This document shows, piece by piece, positions 24,552 through 33,798 of a stretch of 64,000 bases of DNA. The stretch's first letter is position 1. Every line of letters starts with the position of its first letter. The DNA is from Virgibacillus senegalensis (GTDB lineage: Bacteria; Bacillota; Bacilli; Bacillales; Amphibacillaceae): positions 940,240 to 1,004,239 of the forward strand of contig NZ_LN611424.1 of assembly GCF_000821245.2 (NCBI RefSeq), written 5' to 3'. The notes under the pieces were generated by a model. It saw only the letters and a program-made list of their open reading frames with translations. It was not told the origin of the DNA and ran no database searches. A program made the position numbers and the translations under genes.

Positions 24552-26108
24552 ATGAGTGAGCAAGTAGTCATAGCCATAGATATCGGGACAACGAGTACAA
24601 AAATCCTCGCCTATGATAAAACAGGAAATACCTGGGCGGAAGAGGAACAGGAATATCCTCTGTACACCCCGCATCCTGGTTGGAAAGAACAAGACCCGGA
24701 GGAAATTTTCCAGGCGTTGAAGGCTGCTTTAAAACGAGTTTTGAAAGCGGTTGACGAAAAGGGCGGAATTCCGGCAGGGGTCGGCTTCAGTGCAGCGATG
24801 CATAGTCTGATAGCAATGGACGATGAGGGCAAACCGCTGACAGGCTCGCTGACTTGGGCAGACCAGCGTTCAGTAGAAGAGTCCGAGGCATTGAAAAAGG
24901 GAGAGGGACATGCGATTTATTTGCGGACAGGCACTCCGATCCATCCGATGTCGCCACTGACCAAATTGCTTTGGTTCCAGAAACATGACAAGGATATTTT
25001 TGAAAGGGCTTCAAAATGGATTTCCATTAAAGAATTTGTTTTTTACCGACTGTTTAACCGTTACATTGTCGATTATTCGATTGCTTCTGCAACTGGCTTG
25101 TTTAATTTGGAGCAGCTCGATTGGGACGAGAAGTCACTTGAACTGACTGGAATAAGCAAAAATCAGCTTTCTGACCCGGTTCCGACAACACATCAAGTCA
25201 GCGGCATGGATGCGGACCTTGCGAAAGAATTTGGACTTCCAGTGGACATCCCGTTTGTAATCGGTGCCAGTGACGGTGTATTGGCAAACCTGGGGGTAGG
25301 AGCGATTGAGCCAGGTTCTATAGCGTGTTCGATCGGTACTAGCGGTGCTATTCGAACGGTTGTTTCCAAGCCGTCTGTCGACCCTAAAGGAAGGATATTC
25401 TGTTATGCATTGACAGATGATCAGTGGGTGATCGGGGGACCGATCAATAATGGGGGAATTACCTTCCGTTGGGCAAGGGACAACCTGTTTCCGGATGTAA
25501 AACAACAGGCGAAACAAGCGGGGAGAGATGCTTACGATGACCTGGCGGAAATTGCATCTAAAGTTCATCCAGGATCAGATGGCCTGCTGTTTTTCCCTTA
25601 CTTGACAGGAGAGAGGGCTCCTTATTGGAATGCTGACACGAAAGGTGTATTTTTTGGATTGACATTGGACCATGGCAGGGACCAAATGATCCGCAGTGTG
25701 TTAGAAGGCGTTATGTTTCAAATGTACACGGTGGTGATCGCCCTGATTGAAGCCGGAGTTGAACCTGTGGAATTCCGTGCCAATGGTGGTTTCGCCCGCT
25801 CGGAGTTATGGCGGCAAATAATGGCAGATATTTTTGAAACCGAAATCATGGTTCCGGAAAGCCATCAATCCTCTTGTATGGGGGCAGCATGGCTGACCAT
25901 GTATGAGCTGGGTATGGTGGAACAACTTTCGGATATCAAAGATCTTGTCAAAACCACAGTGAAACATGAGCCCATCAAGGCGAACAGCGACGCATATAAC
26001 AAATTGAAACCGTTGTTTATTCGTCTGGCTCGTGATTTACAGGATGATTTCGGCGTCATGGCTGATATTCAGCGTCAATTTGCCAAAGAACAATCCGCAG
26101 GTAGTTAA
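24552..26108 (+). CDS. gntK: Gluconokinase, FGGY family
   Basis: A 518-residue FGGY kinase: VVIAIDIGTTSTKILAYDKT, GVGFSAAMHSLIAMDDEGKP, LTWADQRSVEESEAL, GTPIHPMSPLTKLLWF, CSIGTSGAIRTVV and YLTGERAPYWNADTKGVFFG. The TWADxR and HPMSPL blocks are typical of bacillar gluconokinase. It makes 6-phosphogluconate for the Gnd-type dehydrogenase two genes on. It is the first gene of the sugar-acid operon. GGAGGGAATCCG precedes the ATG. Confidence 0.93.
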   Translation: MSEQVVIAIDIGTTSTKILAYDKTGNTWAEEEQEYPLYTPHPGWKEQDPEEIFQALKAALKRVLKAVDEKGGIPAGVGFSAAMHSLIAMDDEGKPLTGSLTWADQRSVEESEALKKGEGHAIYLRTGTPIHPMSPLTKLLWFQKHDKDIFERASKWISIKEFVFYRLFNRYIVDYSIASATGLFNLEQLDWDEKSLELTGISKNQLSDPVPTTHQVSGMDADLAKEFGLPVDIPFVIGASDGVLANLGVGAIEPGSIACSIGTSGAIRTVVSKPSVDPKGRIFCYALTDDQWVIGGPINNGGITFRWARDNLFPDVKQQAKQAGRDAYDDLAEIASKVHPGSDGLLFFPYLTGERAPYWNADTKGVFFGLTLDHGRDQMIRSVLEGVMFQMYTVVIALIEAGVEPVEFRANGGFARSELWRQIMADIFETEIMVPESHQSSCMGAAWLTMYELGMVEQLSDIKDLVKTTVKHEPIKANSDAYNKLKPLFIRLARDLQDDFGVMADIQRQFAKEQSAGS

Positions 26109-26123
26109 AGGGGAAGGAACTGC

Positions 26124-26165
26124 AAAGAATCTGCCGGGTCAGAGGAATGTCCCGACAGATTCTTT
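26124..26165 (+). terminator. Stem-loop between gntK and gntP
   Basis: AAAGAATCTG (26124-26133) pairs with CAGATTCTTT (26156-26165), with CCGGG/CCCG-like pairing inside. It could reduce read-through into gntP or protect the gntK mRNA end. Confidence 0.65.
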
Positions 26166-26236
26166 CTGAAAGCAATCGTAAACGCTTCCTTTTTTGAGGA
26201 GAAGGGAAGCAACACTACATGAAAAGGGGAATGGTT

Positions 26237-27586
26237 ATGACATCTACATCAGGATTAATTATTGTAGCAGTATTAGCAGTCGTATTATTGTTGTTTCTAG
26301 TGATGCGTACGAAACTGCAAGCGTTTATCGCACTTTTGGTCGTCAGTTTGCTAGTAGGTTTGGCGGTGGGCATGTCGCCTGCTGACATTATTTCTACCAT
26401 TGAAGAGGGCATGGGAGGAACGCTTGGATTTATTGCTGTCATTATCGGGCTTGGTGCTATGTTCGGAGAAATGCTTCGTGTTTCTGGGGGAGCAGAACGA
26501 CTGGCTCTGACATTGATGGATAAATTCGGTGAAAAAAATATTTCCTGGGCTTTAGGTTTAACCGGATTTATTGTATCGATACCTGTATTTCTTGACGTCG
26601 CACTCGTTATTCTTGTACCGATTTTATATAGTTTAACGCAAAAAACAAAGAAATCATTGCTCTATTTCGGTATTCCACTGATGGCAGGGCTGGCGGTAAC
26701 ACACTCTTTTATTCCACCAACCCCGGGACCGATATCCGTGGCATCCCTGTTGAATGCTGATTTAGGATGGGTCATTCTGTTTGGTGCCCTTGCAGGTCTG
26801 CCGGCAATGATCCTTGCCGGACCGGTGTTTGGTAAGTATATCGCCAACAAAATTCATGTCGGCGTACCGGAATATATGATGGAACAAATGAAACAAGTTG
26901 ACTATGATCGTGAATTGCCAAGTTTTAAAAGCGTTGTCTCTATTATTTTACTTCCACTGATTTTGATTTTGGTGAATACCACAGCGGATTTGGTACTTGC
27001 GGATGATAGCACACTAAGGGAAATATTGACGTTTGTCGGTCACCCGTTTGTCGCTTTAACGGTCGCCTCTCTGTTGACGTTTTATATTTTTGGCTATAAA
27101 AGGGGATACAAAAAAGAAGAGATACAGCAAATTACGACAAAAGCGCTTGAACCGGCCGGTATCATCATCCTTGTTACCGGTGCCGGCGGTGTTTTTGGTG
27201 AAATGCTGATTCAATCCGGAATTGGCGACATTTTAGCCGATGCGATGAAAGATGCTAATATGCCGTTGATCGTGTTTGCTTTTATTACGGCTACGGTTGT
27301 CCGGATCGCACAAGGTTCTGCAACAGTTTCCATGATAACGGCTGCAGGTTTGGTTTCTCCATTGCTTGATTCCTTTAATGTAAGTGAACCAATGCTTGGA
27401 TTATTGGTTATCGCCATTGCATCAGGTGCAACAGTAGTTTCCCACGTTAATGATTCTGGTTTCTGGCTCGTCAATCGTTACTTTGGTTTGACAGAGAAGC
27501 AAACATTGAAATCGTGGACAGTGATGGAAACCATAATCGGTTTGGTCGGCTTTGGAGTAGCTCTGTTAATTAGTTTGTTTGTGTAA
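26237..27586 (+). CDS. gntP: Gluconate:H+ symporter, GntP family
   Basis: About 449 residues with 12-14 membrane segments. GntP signatures: GGTLGFIAVIIGLGAMFGEM, SIPVFLDVALVILVPILYSL, GLAVTHSFIPPTPGPISVA and VVRIAQGSATVSMITAAGLV. The start at 26237 (MTSTSGLII) is 8 bases after AAGGGG. Members take up gluconate, and some take related aldonates. As the only transporter in an operon with both gluconate and galactonate enzymes, it may serve both substrates. Confidence 0.92.
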   Translation: MTSTSGLIIVAVLAVVLLLFLVMRTKLQAFIALLVVSLLVGLAVGMSPADIISTIEEGMGGTLGFIAVIIGLGAMFGEMLRVSGGAERLALTLMDKFGEKNISWALGLTGFIVSIPVFLDVALVILVPILYSLTQKTKKSLLYFGIPLMAGLAVTHSFIPPTPGPISVASLLNADLGWVILFGALAGLPAMILAGPVFGKYIANKIHVGVPEYMMEQMKQVDYDRELPSFKSVVSIILLPLILILVNTTADLVLADDSTLREILTFVGHPFVALTVASLLTFYIFGYKRGYKKEEIQQITTKALEPAGIIILVTGAGGVFGEMLIQSGIGDILADAMKDANMPLIVFAFITATVVRIAQGSATVSMITAAGLVSPLLDSFNVSEPMLGLLVIAIASGATVVSHVNDSGFWLVNRYFGLTEKQTLKSWTVMETIIGLVGFGVALLISLFV

Positions 27587-27614
27587 TCTGAATCGAATGA
27601 AGGAGGAAAACACC

Positions 27615-28511
27615 ATGAAAATTGGCCTGATCGGACTTGGAAAAATGGGTTTTGAGATAGGGGCTCACATGCTTGAAAAAGGTCATGAAGTCACAGCTTA
27701 TGATGTGGTCGAAGAACAAGTCGATAAATTTCAACAGGAAGGCGGGCGAGGGGCCGACTCCTTGGCTGGATTGATAAACAGCCTGGAAACTCCGAGGACA
27801 ATTTGGGTAATGGTACCAGCGGGTGATATTACCAATAGTGTGCTTGATGAATTAAAGCCTTTGCTTGCCAGTGATGATATCGTCATCGATGCAGGTAATT
27901 CCCATTATAAAGATACGCTTGCCCAATACGAAAGTTTTAAAGAAAATGGAATTCACTTTTTTGATTGCGGAACGAGCGGTGGTGTATCCGGTGCCCGGAA
28001 TGGGGCGTGTTTCATGGTCGGTGGAGATCAGCCAGCATTTGAACGTGTTGAGCCATTATTCAAAGAGCTCGCTGTCGAAAATGGATATCTGTATGCAGGA
28101 AAAGGCGGAAGCGGTCATTTTTTGAAGATGGTCCACAATGGGATAGAGTACGGGATGATGGCTGCCATCGGAGAAGGATTTGAGATACTGGAAAAAAGTC
28201 CTTTTGATTATGACTATCAGGCTGTTGCCAAGGTATGGAACAACGGTTCTGTCATCAGAAGCTGGCTGATGGAATTGATGGAAGACGCTTTTGCCAAGGA
28301 TGCCAAACTTGATGATATCCGCGGAGTCATGAATTCTTCCGGAGAGGGTAAATGGACAGTAGAATCGGCCTTGGATTTTGAAACGGCTGCACCGGTTATC
28401 GCCCTTTCGCTGATGATGCGTTATCGTTCTCAGGAAACTGATACGTTCACCGGAAAGGTTGTTTCCGCATTGCGCCATGAGTTCGGCGGCCATGCAGTCG
28501 AAAAGAAGTAA
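27615..28511 (+). CDS. gnd: 6-phosphogluconate dehydrogenase (decarboxylating), short form
   Basis: 298 residues, the short GndA/YqeC type rather than the ~470-residue form. Rossmann motif IGLIGLGKMGFEIGAHMLEK, substrate blocks DAGNSHYKDT, FDCGTSGGVSGARNGACFMV, and catalytic Lys/Asn in HFLKMVHNGIEYGMMAAIGE. It oxidises and decarboxylates 6-phosphogluconate to ribulose-5-phosphate, probably with NAD+. GAAGGAGGAAAACACC places the ATG at 27615, so the start lies 28 bases past gntP. Confidence 0.93.
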   Translation: MKIGLIGLGKMGFEIGAHMLEKGHEVTAYDVVEEQVDKFQQEGGRGADSLAGLINSLETPRTIWVMVPAGDITNSVLDELKPLLASDDIVIDAGNSHYKDTLAQYESFKENGIHFFDCGTSGGVSGARNGACFMVGGDQPAFERVEPLFKELAVENGYLYAGKGGSGHFLKMVHNGIEYGMMAAIGEGFEILEKSPFDYDYQAVAKVWNNGSVIRSWLMELMEDAFAKDAKLDDIRGVMNSSGEGKWTVESALDFETAAPVIALSLMMRYRSQETDTFTGKVVSALRHEFGGHAVEKK

Positions 28512-28539
28512 CGCAAATCGGTGATGAGGAGGAAATAAA

Positions 28540-29178
28540 GTGAATGATGTAATGGATGTGATAAAACAGGAAAAGCTTGTATCAATCATCAGGCTGGAAG
28601 GTGCAGACCATGTCGAAGAGGTAGCTAAAAGTCTCTACCAGGGCGGCATCAAAGTGATCGAAGTCACGATGAACACGCCAGGTGCTTTGGAAGCAATTCG
28701 TAAAATCAATGAAATGCCGGAGCCGATTTTAGCTGGAGCGGGAACCGTTTTAGATGCTGCTTCCGCAAACGCTGCAATCCGTGCGGGGGCCAGTTTTTTG
28801 CTGGCTCCTACCTTGAATACGGAAACCATTATAATGGGTAGCCGTTATGGTGTACCGGTAATTCCGGGAGTGATGACGCCTACTGAAGCGTTGACAGCTT
28901 ATGAGGCTGGTGCCCGTATGGTCAAGGTTTTTCCAGTCCGTTCGCTCGGACCGGCTTTTGCCAAGGATCTCAAAGGACCTTTACCACAAATAGAGTTAAT
29001 GGCAGTTGGTGGCGTTTCAGAAGAAAATGCGGGAGCATTTTTTACAGCTGGCTGGGATGCCATCGGTATAGGAGGTTCTCTGGTGAATTCTAAGTTAGTC
29101 AAAGAAAAGCAGTTTGACGTGATCGAAACAGCAGCCCGGAAATTGGTAGAAGCAAGAGACAAAGCGGTTAATTCTTAG
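28540..29178 (+). CDS. eda: KDPG/KDPGal aldolase (2-dehydro-3-deoxy-phosphogluconate/galactonate aldolase)
   Basis: A 212-residue class I aldolase. Glu in GGIKVIEVTMNTPGALEAIR, AGAGTVLDAASANAAIRAGA, FLLAPTLN, and the Schiff-base Lys in MVKVFPVRSLGPAF are all present. It splits 2-keto-3-deoxy-6-phosphosugar acids into pyruvate and glyceraldehyde-3-phosphate. Its neighbours dgoK and dgoD indicate the galacto epimer as main substrate, while gntK/gnd would permit a gluco role only with an Edd-type dehydratase, which is absent here. GTG start with GGAGGAAATAAA. Confidence 0.92.
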   Translation: MNDVMDVIKQEKLVSIIRLEGADHVEEVAKSLYQGGIKVIEVTMNTPGALEAIRKINEMPEPILAGAGTVLDAASANAAIRAGASFLLAPTLNTETIIMGSRYGVPVIPGVMTPTEALTAYEAGARMVKVFPVRSLGPAFAKDLKGPLPQIELMAVGGVSEENAGAFFTAGWDAIGIGGSLVNSKLVKEKQFDVIETAARKLVEARDKAVNS

Positions 29179-29202
29179 CAATAGAAAGTGAGGTGGGACA
29201 CT

Positions 29203-30213
29203 TTGCATAGCATATTTATCGACACAGGAACCACCAACTCACGAATTAGGCTGTTGGATGAATCGAATGGAAGTATTCAAGATACATGGAAGCTAGCGGT
29301 CGGGGTGAAAAACTCAGCCGTCGAGGGGTCTAATCAAACGTTGAAGAAGAAATTGGCGGAAACCATCAAACAGCTGCTGGAAGAGAATCGGCTACAACCA
29401 GATGATATCAGCTACATAGCTGCTTCCGGTATGATCACTTCAGGACTGGGTCTTCATGAGGTTAACCATGTTGAAGCTCCGGCATCGTTAGCTGATTTTG
29501 CTTCTAAGTCAGAAATAGTTCGGGAGAAAGAATTTTATTCGATACCGACAGTGTATATCACCGGTATGAAAAACAGGGTTAACGATGATCGGCTTGGTGG
29601 GCCGCTATCCATTAATCCATATGATGTGATGCGCGGAGAGGAAGTGGAAACGTTTGGCCTGCTGCACCAGATAAAACCGGAAGGAAACGGTCTGATGATT
29701 TTGCCTGGTTCTCATACCAAGTATGTGTTGGTTGATGACCATAACACCATCCGTTCTTGTATGTCGACACTAGGCGGAGAACTGCTTGAGGCTGTAAGTA
29801 AGCAAACTATCCTTTCAAGTTCCCTGGAAAATCGGTTAATAGAGAATGTTGATGCCGAAAAATTGGAGCAAGGTTTTCAGGCGGCATCTTCCTACGGATT
29901 GACACGGAGTTTGTATCATGTCCGATTGCTGGATTTATTTACCGGCTGGAGCAGCAATCAGCGTGCTAACTACCTGGCTGGTGCAGTCCTTCATGAGGAT
30001 GTACAGGCCCTCCATGCTGTTGATCAAGAAGATTTCGAGCTCGACTGGGTGATAGTCGGCGGTTCTAATCCGCTGCGGACAGCATTTTACCAGCTGCTTA
30101 CTGCCCATTTTTCAAGCTGGAATGTCATAGAAGCAACGGATGAACAGGTGGATCATTCGCCTGTCGCAGGTGCCAGGGAAATCGGTTCTATAAAATTTTC
30201 GTTGTCTGATTAA
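29203..30213 (+). CDS. dgoK: 2-dehydro-3-deoxygalactonokinase
   Basis: About 336 residues of the DgoK family: [20 protein letters not shown] (phosphate loop), [47 protein letters not shown]-like (observed [15 protein letters not shown]) and [17 protein letters not shown]. It phosphorylates 2-keto-3-deoxygalactonate at the 6 position. The TTG at 29203 is favoured over the GTG at 29188, because GAGGTGGGACAC lies just upstream. It lies between the aldolase and the dehydratase in pathway-related order. Confidence 0.9.
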   Translation: MHSIFIDTGTTNSRIRLLDESNGSIQDTWKLAVGVKNSAVEGSNQTLKKKLAETIKQLLEENRLQPDDISYIAASGMITSGLGLHEVNHVEAPASLADFASKSEIVREKEFYSIPTVYITGMKNRVNDDRLGGPLSINPYDVMRGEEVETFGLLHQIKPEGNGLMILPGSHTKYVLVDDHNTIRSCMSTLGGELLEAVSKQTILSSSLENRLIENVDAEKLEQGFQAASSYGLTRSLYHVRLLDLFTGWSSNQRANYLAGAVLHEDVQALHAVDQEDFELDWVIVGGSNPLRTAFYQLLTAHFSSWNVIEATDEQVDHSPVAGAREIGSIKFSLSD

Positions 30214-30226
30214 TAGAGGAGGAATC

Positions 30227-31378
30227 ATGATGAAGATAACAGATTTTGAATTGTTTCAAGTGCCGCCACGCTGGCTGTTTTTGAAAATCAGCACAGATGA
30301 AGGCATCGTTGGATGGGGAGAACCTGTGATCGAAGGAAGAGCACACTCCGTAAAAGCGGCAGTAGAGGAATTGATGGAATACTTAGTCGGAAAAGATCCA
30401 CTGCAGATTGAAGACCATTGGAACGTGATGTACCGGGCTGGTTTTTATCGCGGAGGTCCGATTTTGATGAGTGCCATCGCAGGCATCGACCAGGCGTTAT
30501 GGGATATAAAAGGAAAATATCACAACGCCCCGGTTCACCAGCTAATGGGAGGGCGCTGCCGGGATACCATCAAGGTATATTCCTGGATTGGCGGCGACCG
30601 GCCCTCTGATGTGGGAACAGCTGCCAAACAGGCAATCGATACAGGATTCACCGCTGTGAAAATGAATGGGACGGAAGAATTACAATACATCGATTCCTAT
30701 GAAAAAATTGATGAAGCTGTCGAACGGGTGGCTGCAGTAAGAGAGGCAGTGGGAAACGGAGTCGGCATCGGAATCGATTTTCACGGCAGGGTACATAAAC
30801 CCATGGCGAAGATTTTGGCCAAAGAGTTGGAAACCTATCGTCCGATGTTCCTTGAAGAACCAGTCCTGTCGGAAAATGAAGAAGCATTCAAGGAAATTGC
30901 CCGGGCTACCCACATTCCGATTGCAACAGGTGAGCGAATGTTCTCCCGCTGGGACTTTAAAAATTTATTGGCCGCTGGCTATGTTGATATTATCCAGCCT
31001 GATTTATCGCATGCAGGAGGTATAACCGAATGCAAAAAAATTGCCTCGATGGCAGAAGCATATGATGTCGCACTGGCCCCGCATTGCCCGCTAGGCCCAA
31101 TCGCCCTGGCAGCATGTCTCCAAGTCGATGCAACCTCCCATAATGCTTTCATTCAGGAGCAAAGTCTTGGCATTCATTATAATAAAGAGAATGATATTCT
31201 GGATTATATCAAGGACCGTAGTGTGTTTGCTTATGAAGATGGCTATGTCGCTATACCGGACGGTCCCGGTCTCGGCATCGAAGTCGATGAAGATTATGTG
31301 CGTCAGCGGGCTGAAGAAAGCCACAACTGGCGTAACCCTGTTTGGCGCCATAAGGATGGCAGCCTTGCCGAATGGTAA
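30227..31378 (+). CDS. dgoD: D-galactonate dehydratase
   Basis: A 383-residue enolase-superfamily enzyme. [20 protein letters not shown] matches DgoD starts; metal and acid/base residues are visible in [38 protein letters not shown] and [15 protein letters not shown]. It dehydrates galactonate to 2-keto-3-deoxygalactonate. ATGATG at 30227; the second ATG (30230) is also possible, both after GGAGGAATC. It is last in the operon and followed by a strong terminator. Confidence 0.93.
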   Translation: MMKITDFELFQVPPRWLFLKISTDEGIVGWGEPVIEGRAHSVKAAVEELMEYLVGKDPLQIEDHWNVMYRAGFYRGGPILMSAIAGIDQALWDIKGKYHNAPVHQLMGGRCRDTIKVYSWIGGDRPSDVGTAAKQAIDTGFTAVKMNGTEELQYIDSYEKIDEAVERVAAVREAVGNGVGIGIDFHGRVHKPMAKILAKELETYRPMFLEEPVLSENEEAFKEIARATHIPIATGERMFSRWDFKNLLAAGYVDIIQPDLSHAGGITECKKIASMAEAYDVALAPHCPLGPIALAACLQVDATSHNAFIQEQSLGIHYNKENDILDYIKDRSVFAYEDGYVAIPDGPGLGIEVDEDYVRQRAEESHNWRNPVWRHKDGSLAEW

Positions 31379-31409
31379 CATACTTGACCTGAACATTCAG
31401 GAGGATAGT

Positions 31410-31446
31410 CTCACTGCAGCAATGTTTGCTGCAGTGAGTTTTTTGT
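31410..31446 (+). terminator. Terminator of the gntK-dgoD operon
   Basis: CTCACTGCAGC (31410-31420) pairs perfectly with GCTGCAGTGAG (31428-31438), followed by T6. Confidence 0.93.
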
Positions 31447-31571
31447 ATCCATAGATTAGAAATGGATAATGCAAGACACGTGGTAGATTTTATTTTCTTT
31501 GATGGGCAGAGAACGTCATAAAAAGGAAAATGGTTGCTAAATAGAAAGAAAAGTTGGTAAGATATAAGTAG

Positions 31572-31593
31572 TTAGTTCACTCGACAAACAAAG
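31572..31593 (+). promoter_or_regulatory. XylR-like operator upstream of the thuA gene, variant spacing
   Basis: TTAGTTCACTCGACAAACAA resembles the three other XylR-type operators here, but only 3 bases separate TTAGTTCA from GACAAAC, against 7 in the others. The 435-base gap 31379-31813 also holds a terminator, this site, a cre-like site and a leader hairpin, but no gene. Confidence 0.55.
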
Positions 31594-31607
31594 ATCACTC
31601 TTATTTT

Positions 31608-31621
31608 TGTAAGCGGTTTCT
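31608..31621 (+). promoter_or_regulatory. cre-like site upstream of the thuA gene
   Basis: TGTAAGCGGTTTCT fits TGWNANCGNTNWCA except for the last base. Confidence 0.6.
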
Positions 31622-31736
31622 GTAAAGGGAGGTAACTTGGCTTTAAATTAATCTATTAAAAGGGAATTTCGGGAAGTTACTGGCTTTATGCACGATAAAG
31701 AAAAAACCTAACAAAGCGAAATAGACTAGCAGACAA

Positions 31737-31790
31737 GCACACCATGAAATCCAACCTACTGTATTGAAGTGGATCCGGTGTGTTTTTTAT
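31737..31790 (+). terminator. Terminator-like hairpin in the thuA leader
   Basis: GCACACC (31737-31743, approximately) pairs with GGTGTG (31777-31782), with ATCC/GGAT pairing inside, followed by T6. It lies about 25 bases before the thuA start codon, so it could act as an attenuator between operator and gene. Confidence 0.5.
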
Positions 31791-31813
31791 TGTTGGAAGA
31801 GAGGAGATAGCAT

Positions 31814-32467
31814 ATGAAAAAAGCGCTGATTTTTCAAGGCGGATGGGAAGGTCACGAACCTGCAGAGGTTGCCCGAATACTAGCGGATATACTGAAGGAA
31901 GAAAACTTTGACGTAAAGGTGTCTGACACATTGACTACATTGGAAGAGGACGACTTAAGTCGCTATGATTTGATCGTTCCGAATTGGACGCAAGGAGAAA
32001 TTACAAATGACCAGCTAACCCCTCTGATGGAAGCTGTAGCATCAGGGACAGGGCTTGCGGGTCTGCATGGCGGGATGGGCGACTCTTTCCGAATGGCGAC
32101 AGATTACCAATTCATGGTCGGTGGTCAATGGGTTGCCCATCCTGGCAATGATGGAGTAAAGTATAGCGTCCATATCAAGGATAAAAACAATCCGCTGACG
32201 AAGGGAATGGAGGATTTTACTGTCGTTTCGGAACAGTATTACATGCATATAGACCCGGCGGTTAATGTCCATGCAGTCACTACATTTCCGGTGGCAGATG
32301 GCCCACACTTAAGTAATGGAGAAGTAGACATACCGGTTGTATGGACGAAGATGTGGGGAAGTGGAAGGGTATACTACTGTTCTTTAGGACATGTAGCAGA
32401 AATTGTCCGGATGCCGGAAGTGATGACACTCATGCGAAACGGGTTTAACTGGTCTGCTAGACAATAG
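31814..32467 (+). CDS. ThuA domain protein
   Basis: A 217-residue glutamine-amidotransferase-like ThuA protein: ALIFQGGWEGHEPAEVARIL, LIVPNWTQGEIT, GTGLAGLHGGMGDSFR and the C-terminal WTKMWGSGRVYYCSLGHVAE block, typical of the family. ThuA relatives occur in sugar catabolic operons of rhizobia and Bacilli, but the reaction is poorly defined. It is paired with a Gfo/Idh/MocA oxidoreductase 11 bases downstream. An upstream XylR-like operator ties it to the xylose cluster. AGAGGAGATAGCAT precedes the ATG. Confidence 0.88.
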   Translation: MKKALIFQGGWEGHEPAEVARILADILKEENFDVKVSDTLTTLEEDDLSRYDLIVPNWTQGEITNDQLTPLMEAVASGTGLAGLHGGMGDSFRMATDYQFMVGGQWVAHPGNDGVKYSVHIKDKNNPLTKGMEDFTVVSEQYYMHIDPAVNVHAVTTFPVADGPHLSNGEVDIPVVWTKMWGSGRVYYCSLGHVAEIVRMPEVMTLMRNGFNWSARQ

Positions 32468-32478
32468 GGGAAGGGAAA

Positions 32479-33615
32479 GTGATTCGGATGGAAAAATTGT
32501 CAGCTGGAATCATTGGCTGTGGCAACATCAGTAGTATTTATTTTGAGAATTTGAGAATGTTTGATGTAGTGGAAGTGACTGCTTGTGCCGACTTGGATAT
32601 CGAGCGAGCGAAGGCGAGGGCGGAGGAGTATCATATTCCACATGCCTATACACCGGAGGAACTCCTATCGGATCCTTCCATAGACATTGTCATCAATCTG
32701 ACGATTCCAGCTGTTCATGCCGAAGTGGCACAAAAGGGCCTGCAGGCTGGAAAGCATGTCTACGGAGAAAAGCCGTTTGCCGTCAAAAAAGAAGACGGCA
32801 AGGCAATCTTGGAAACAGCCAGACAAAAAGGACTGTATGTTGGCAATGCACCTGATACGTTTCTGGGAGGGGGCCTGCAGACTTGTCGCAAGCTGCTTGA
32901 CGACGGCTGGATTGGCAAACCCGTTTCTGCTTCTGCGTTTATGATGGTACCTGGACACGAACGATGGCACCCAGATCCGGCTTTTTATTATCAGGAGGGC
33001 GGGGGTCCGATGTTCGATATGGGCCCATATTATCTGACAGCATTAGCTTTCCTATTAGGTCCGGTTAAGAGGGTGACGGGATCGGTCAATATAACTTATC
33101 CGGAAAGGACGATTACAAGTCAGCCGAGATATGGCGAAAAAATTAAAGTAGAAACGCCTACCCAGATAAACGGGGTGATGGATTTTTGCAATGGAGCAGT
33201 TGCGTCAATCATTACTAGTTTCGACACCTGGCACCATCAGCTGCCTCATATCGAAATTTATGGCACGGAGGGGAGCATAGTTGTTCCAGATCCCAATACG
33301 TTTGGTGGTCCTGTTTATCTTCGGCGTCATGATCACAGCGAGTGGACAGAAGTGCCACTGAGCCATGGGTTTACAGAAAACAGCAGGGGAATTGGTGTGG
33401 CAGAAATGGCTCATGCTATTCTGACGGGGAAAGAACCGCAAGCAAATAGCAGACTTTCCTATCACGTTCTGGAAGTAATGCATGGTTTTCTTGAGTCATC
33501 CAAAAAGGATCAGCACATTTATATGACTAGCAGCTGTGATCAGCCGGATGTACTCCCGACGGGTATTTCAAAGCAAAATTTTGATGCGGTTATGACTAGA
33601 GAAGGCGGTAGATGA
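32479..33615 (+). CDS. Gfo/Idh/MocA family oxidoreductase
   Basis: A 378-residue NAD(P)-dependent sugar dehydrogenase. Rossmann start AGIIGCGNISSIYFENLRMF, the EKPFAVKKEDGKAILETA block with the catalytic-type Lys (GEKPF), and YYQEGGGPMFDMGPYYLTAL in the C-terminal domain. Such enzymes oxidise or epimerise sugars and inositols. Start is GTG at 32479 or ATG at 32488; spacing from AGGGGAAGGG allows either. It is coupled to the ThuA gene. The substrate is unknown but is probably a glycoside or sugar brought in by the neighbouring ABC transporter. Confidence 0.9.
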   Translation: MIRMEKLSAGIIGCGNISSIYFENLRMFDVVEVTACADLDIERAKARAEEYHIPHAYTPEELLSDPSIDIVINLTIPAVHAEVAQKGLQAGKHVYGEKPFAVKKEDGKAILETARQKGLYVGNAPDTFLGGGLQTCRKLLDDGWIGKPVSASAFMMVPGHERWHPDPAFYYQEGGGPMFDMGPYYLTALAFLLGPVKRVTGSVNITYPERTITSQPRYGEKIKVETPTQINGVMDFCNGAVASIITSFDTWHHQLPHIEIYGTEGSIVVPDPNTFGGPVYLRRHDHSEWTEVPLSHGFTENSRGIGVAEMAHAILTGKEPQANSRLSYHVLEVMHGFLESSKKDQHIYMTSSCDQPDVLPTGISKQNFDAVMTREGGR

Positions 33616-33745
33616 TAAAATAAGGAAGAACCCGGACATTTCTTTGACGATTGTGGTGGACAAGCCTGATCTGCAAGGGTTCTACATGATTTGTAGCTTT
33701 CGTCCAGGCGATTATCCTTTTTCTTCTATAGGAAACAGAAAATGA

Positions 33746-33789
33746 AAAAGCAGTACAACGGATTCCGTTTAGGCCGTTGCACTGCTTTT
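33746..33789. terminator. Bidirectional terminator between the oxidoreductase and xylR
   Basis: AAAAGCAGT then CAACGG (33746-33760) pairs with CCGTTG then ACTGCTTTT (33774-33789), with one mismatch. Confidence 0.87.
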
Positions 33790-33798
33790 GTTAACGAT

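Noticed and set aside
26163-26192. cre site between gntK and gntP
   Set aside because: The best alignment (minus strand AGGAAGCGTTTACG) has three mismatches to the consensus, too weak to report.
24552-31378. Complete Entner-Doudoroff route for gluconate
   Set aside because: No 6-phosphogluconate dehydratase (Edd) gene lies in the operon; the aldolase is better explained by dgoD and dgoK.
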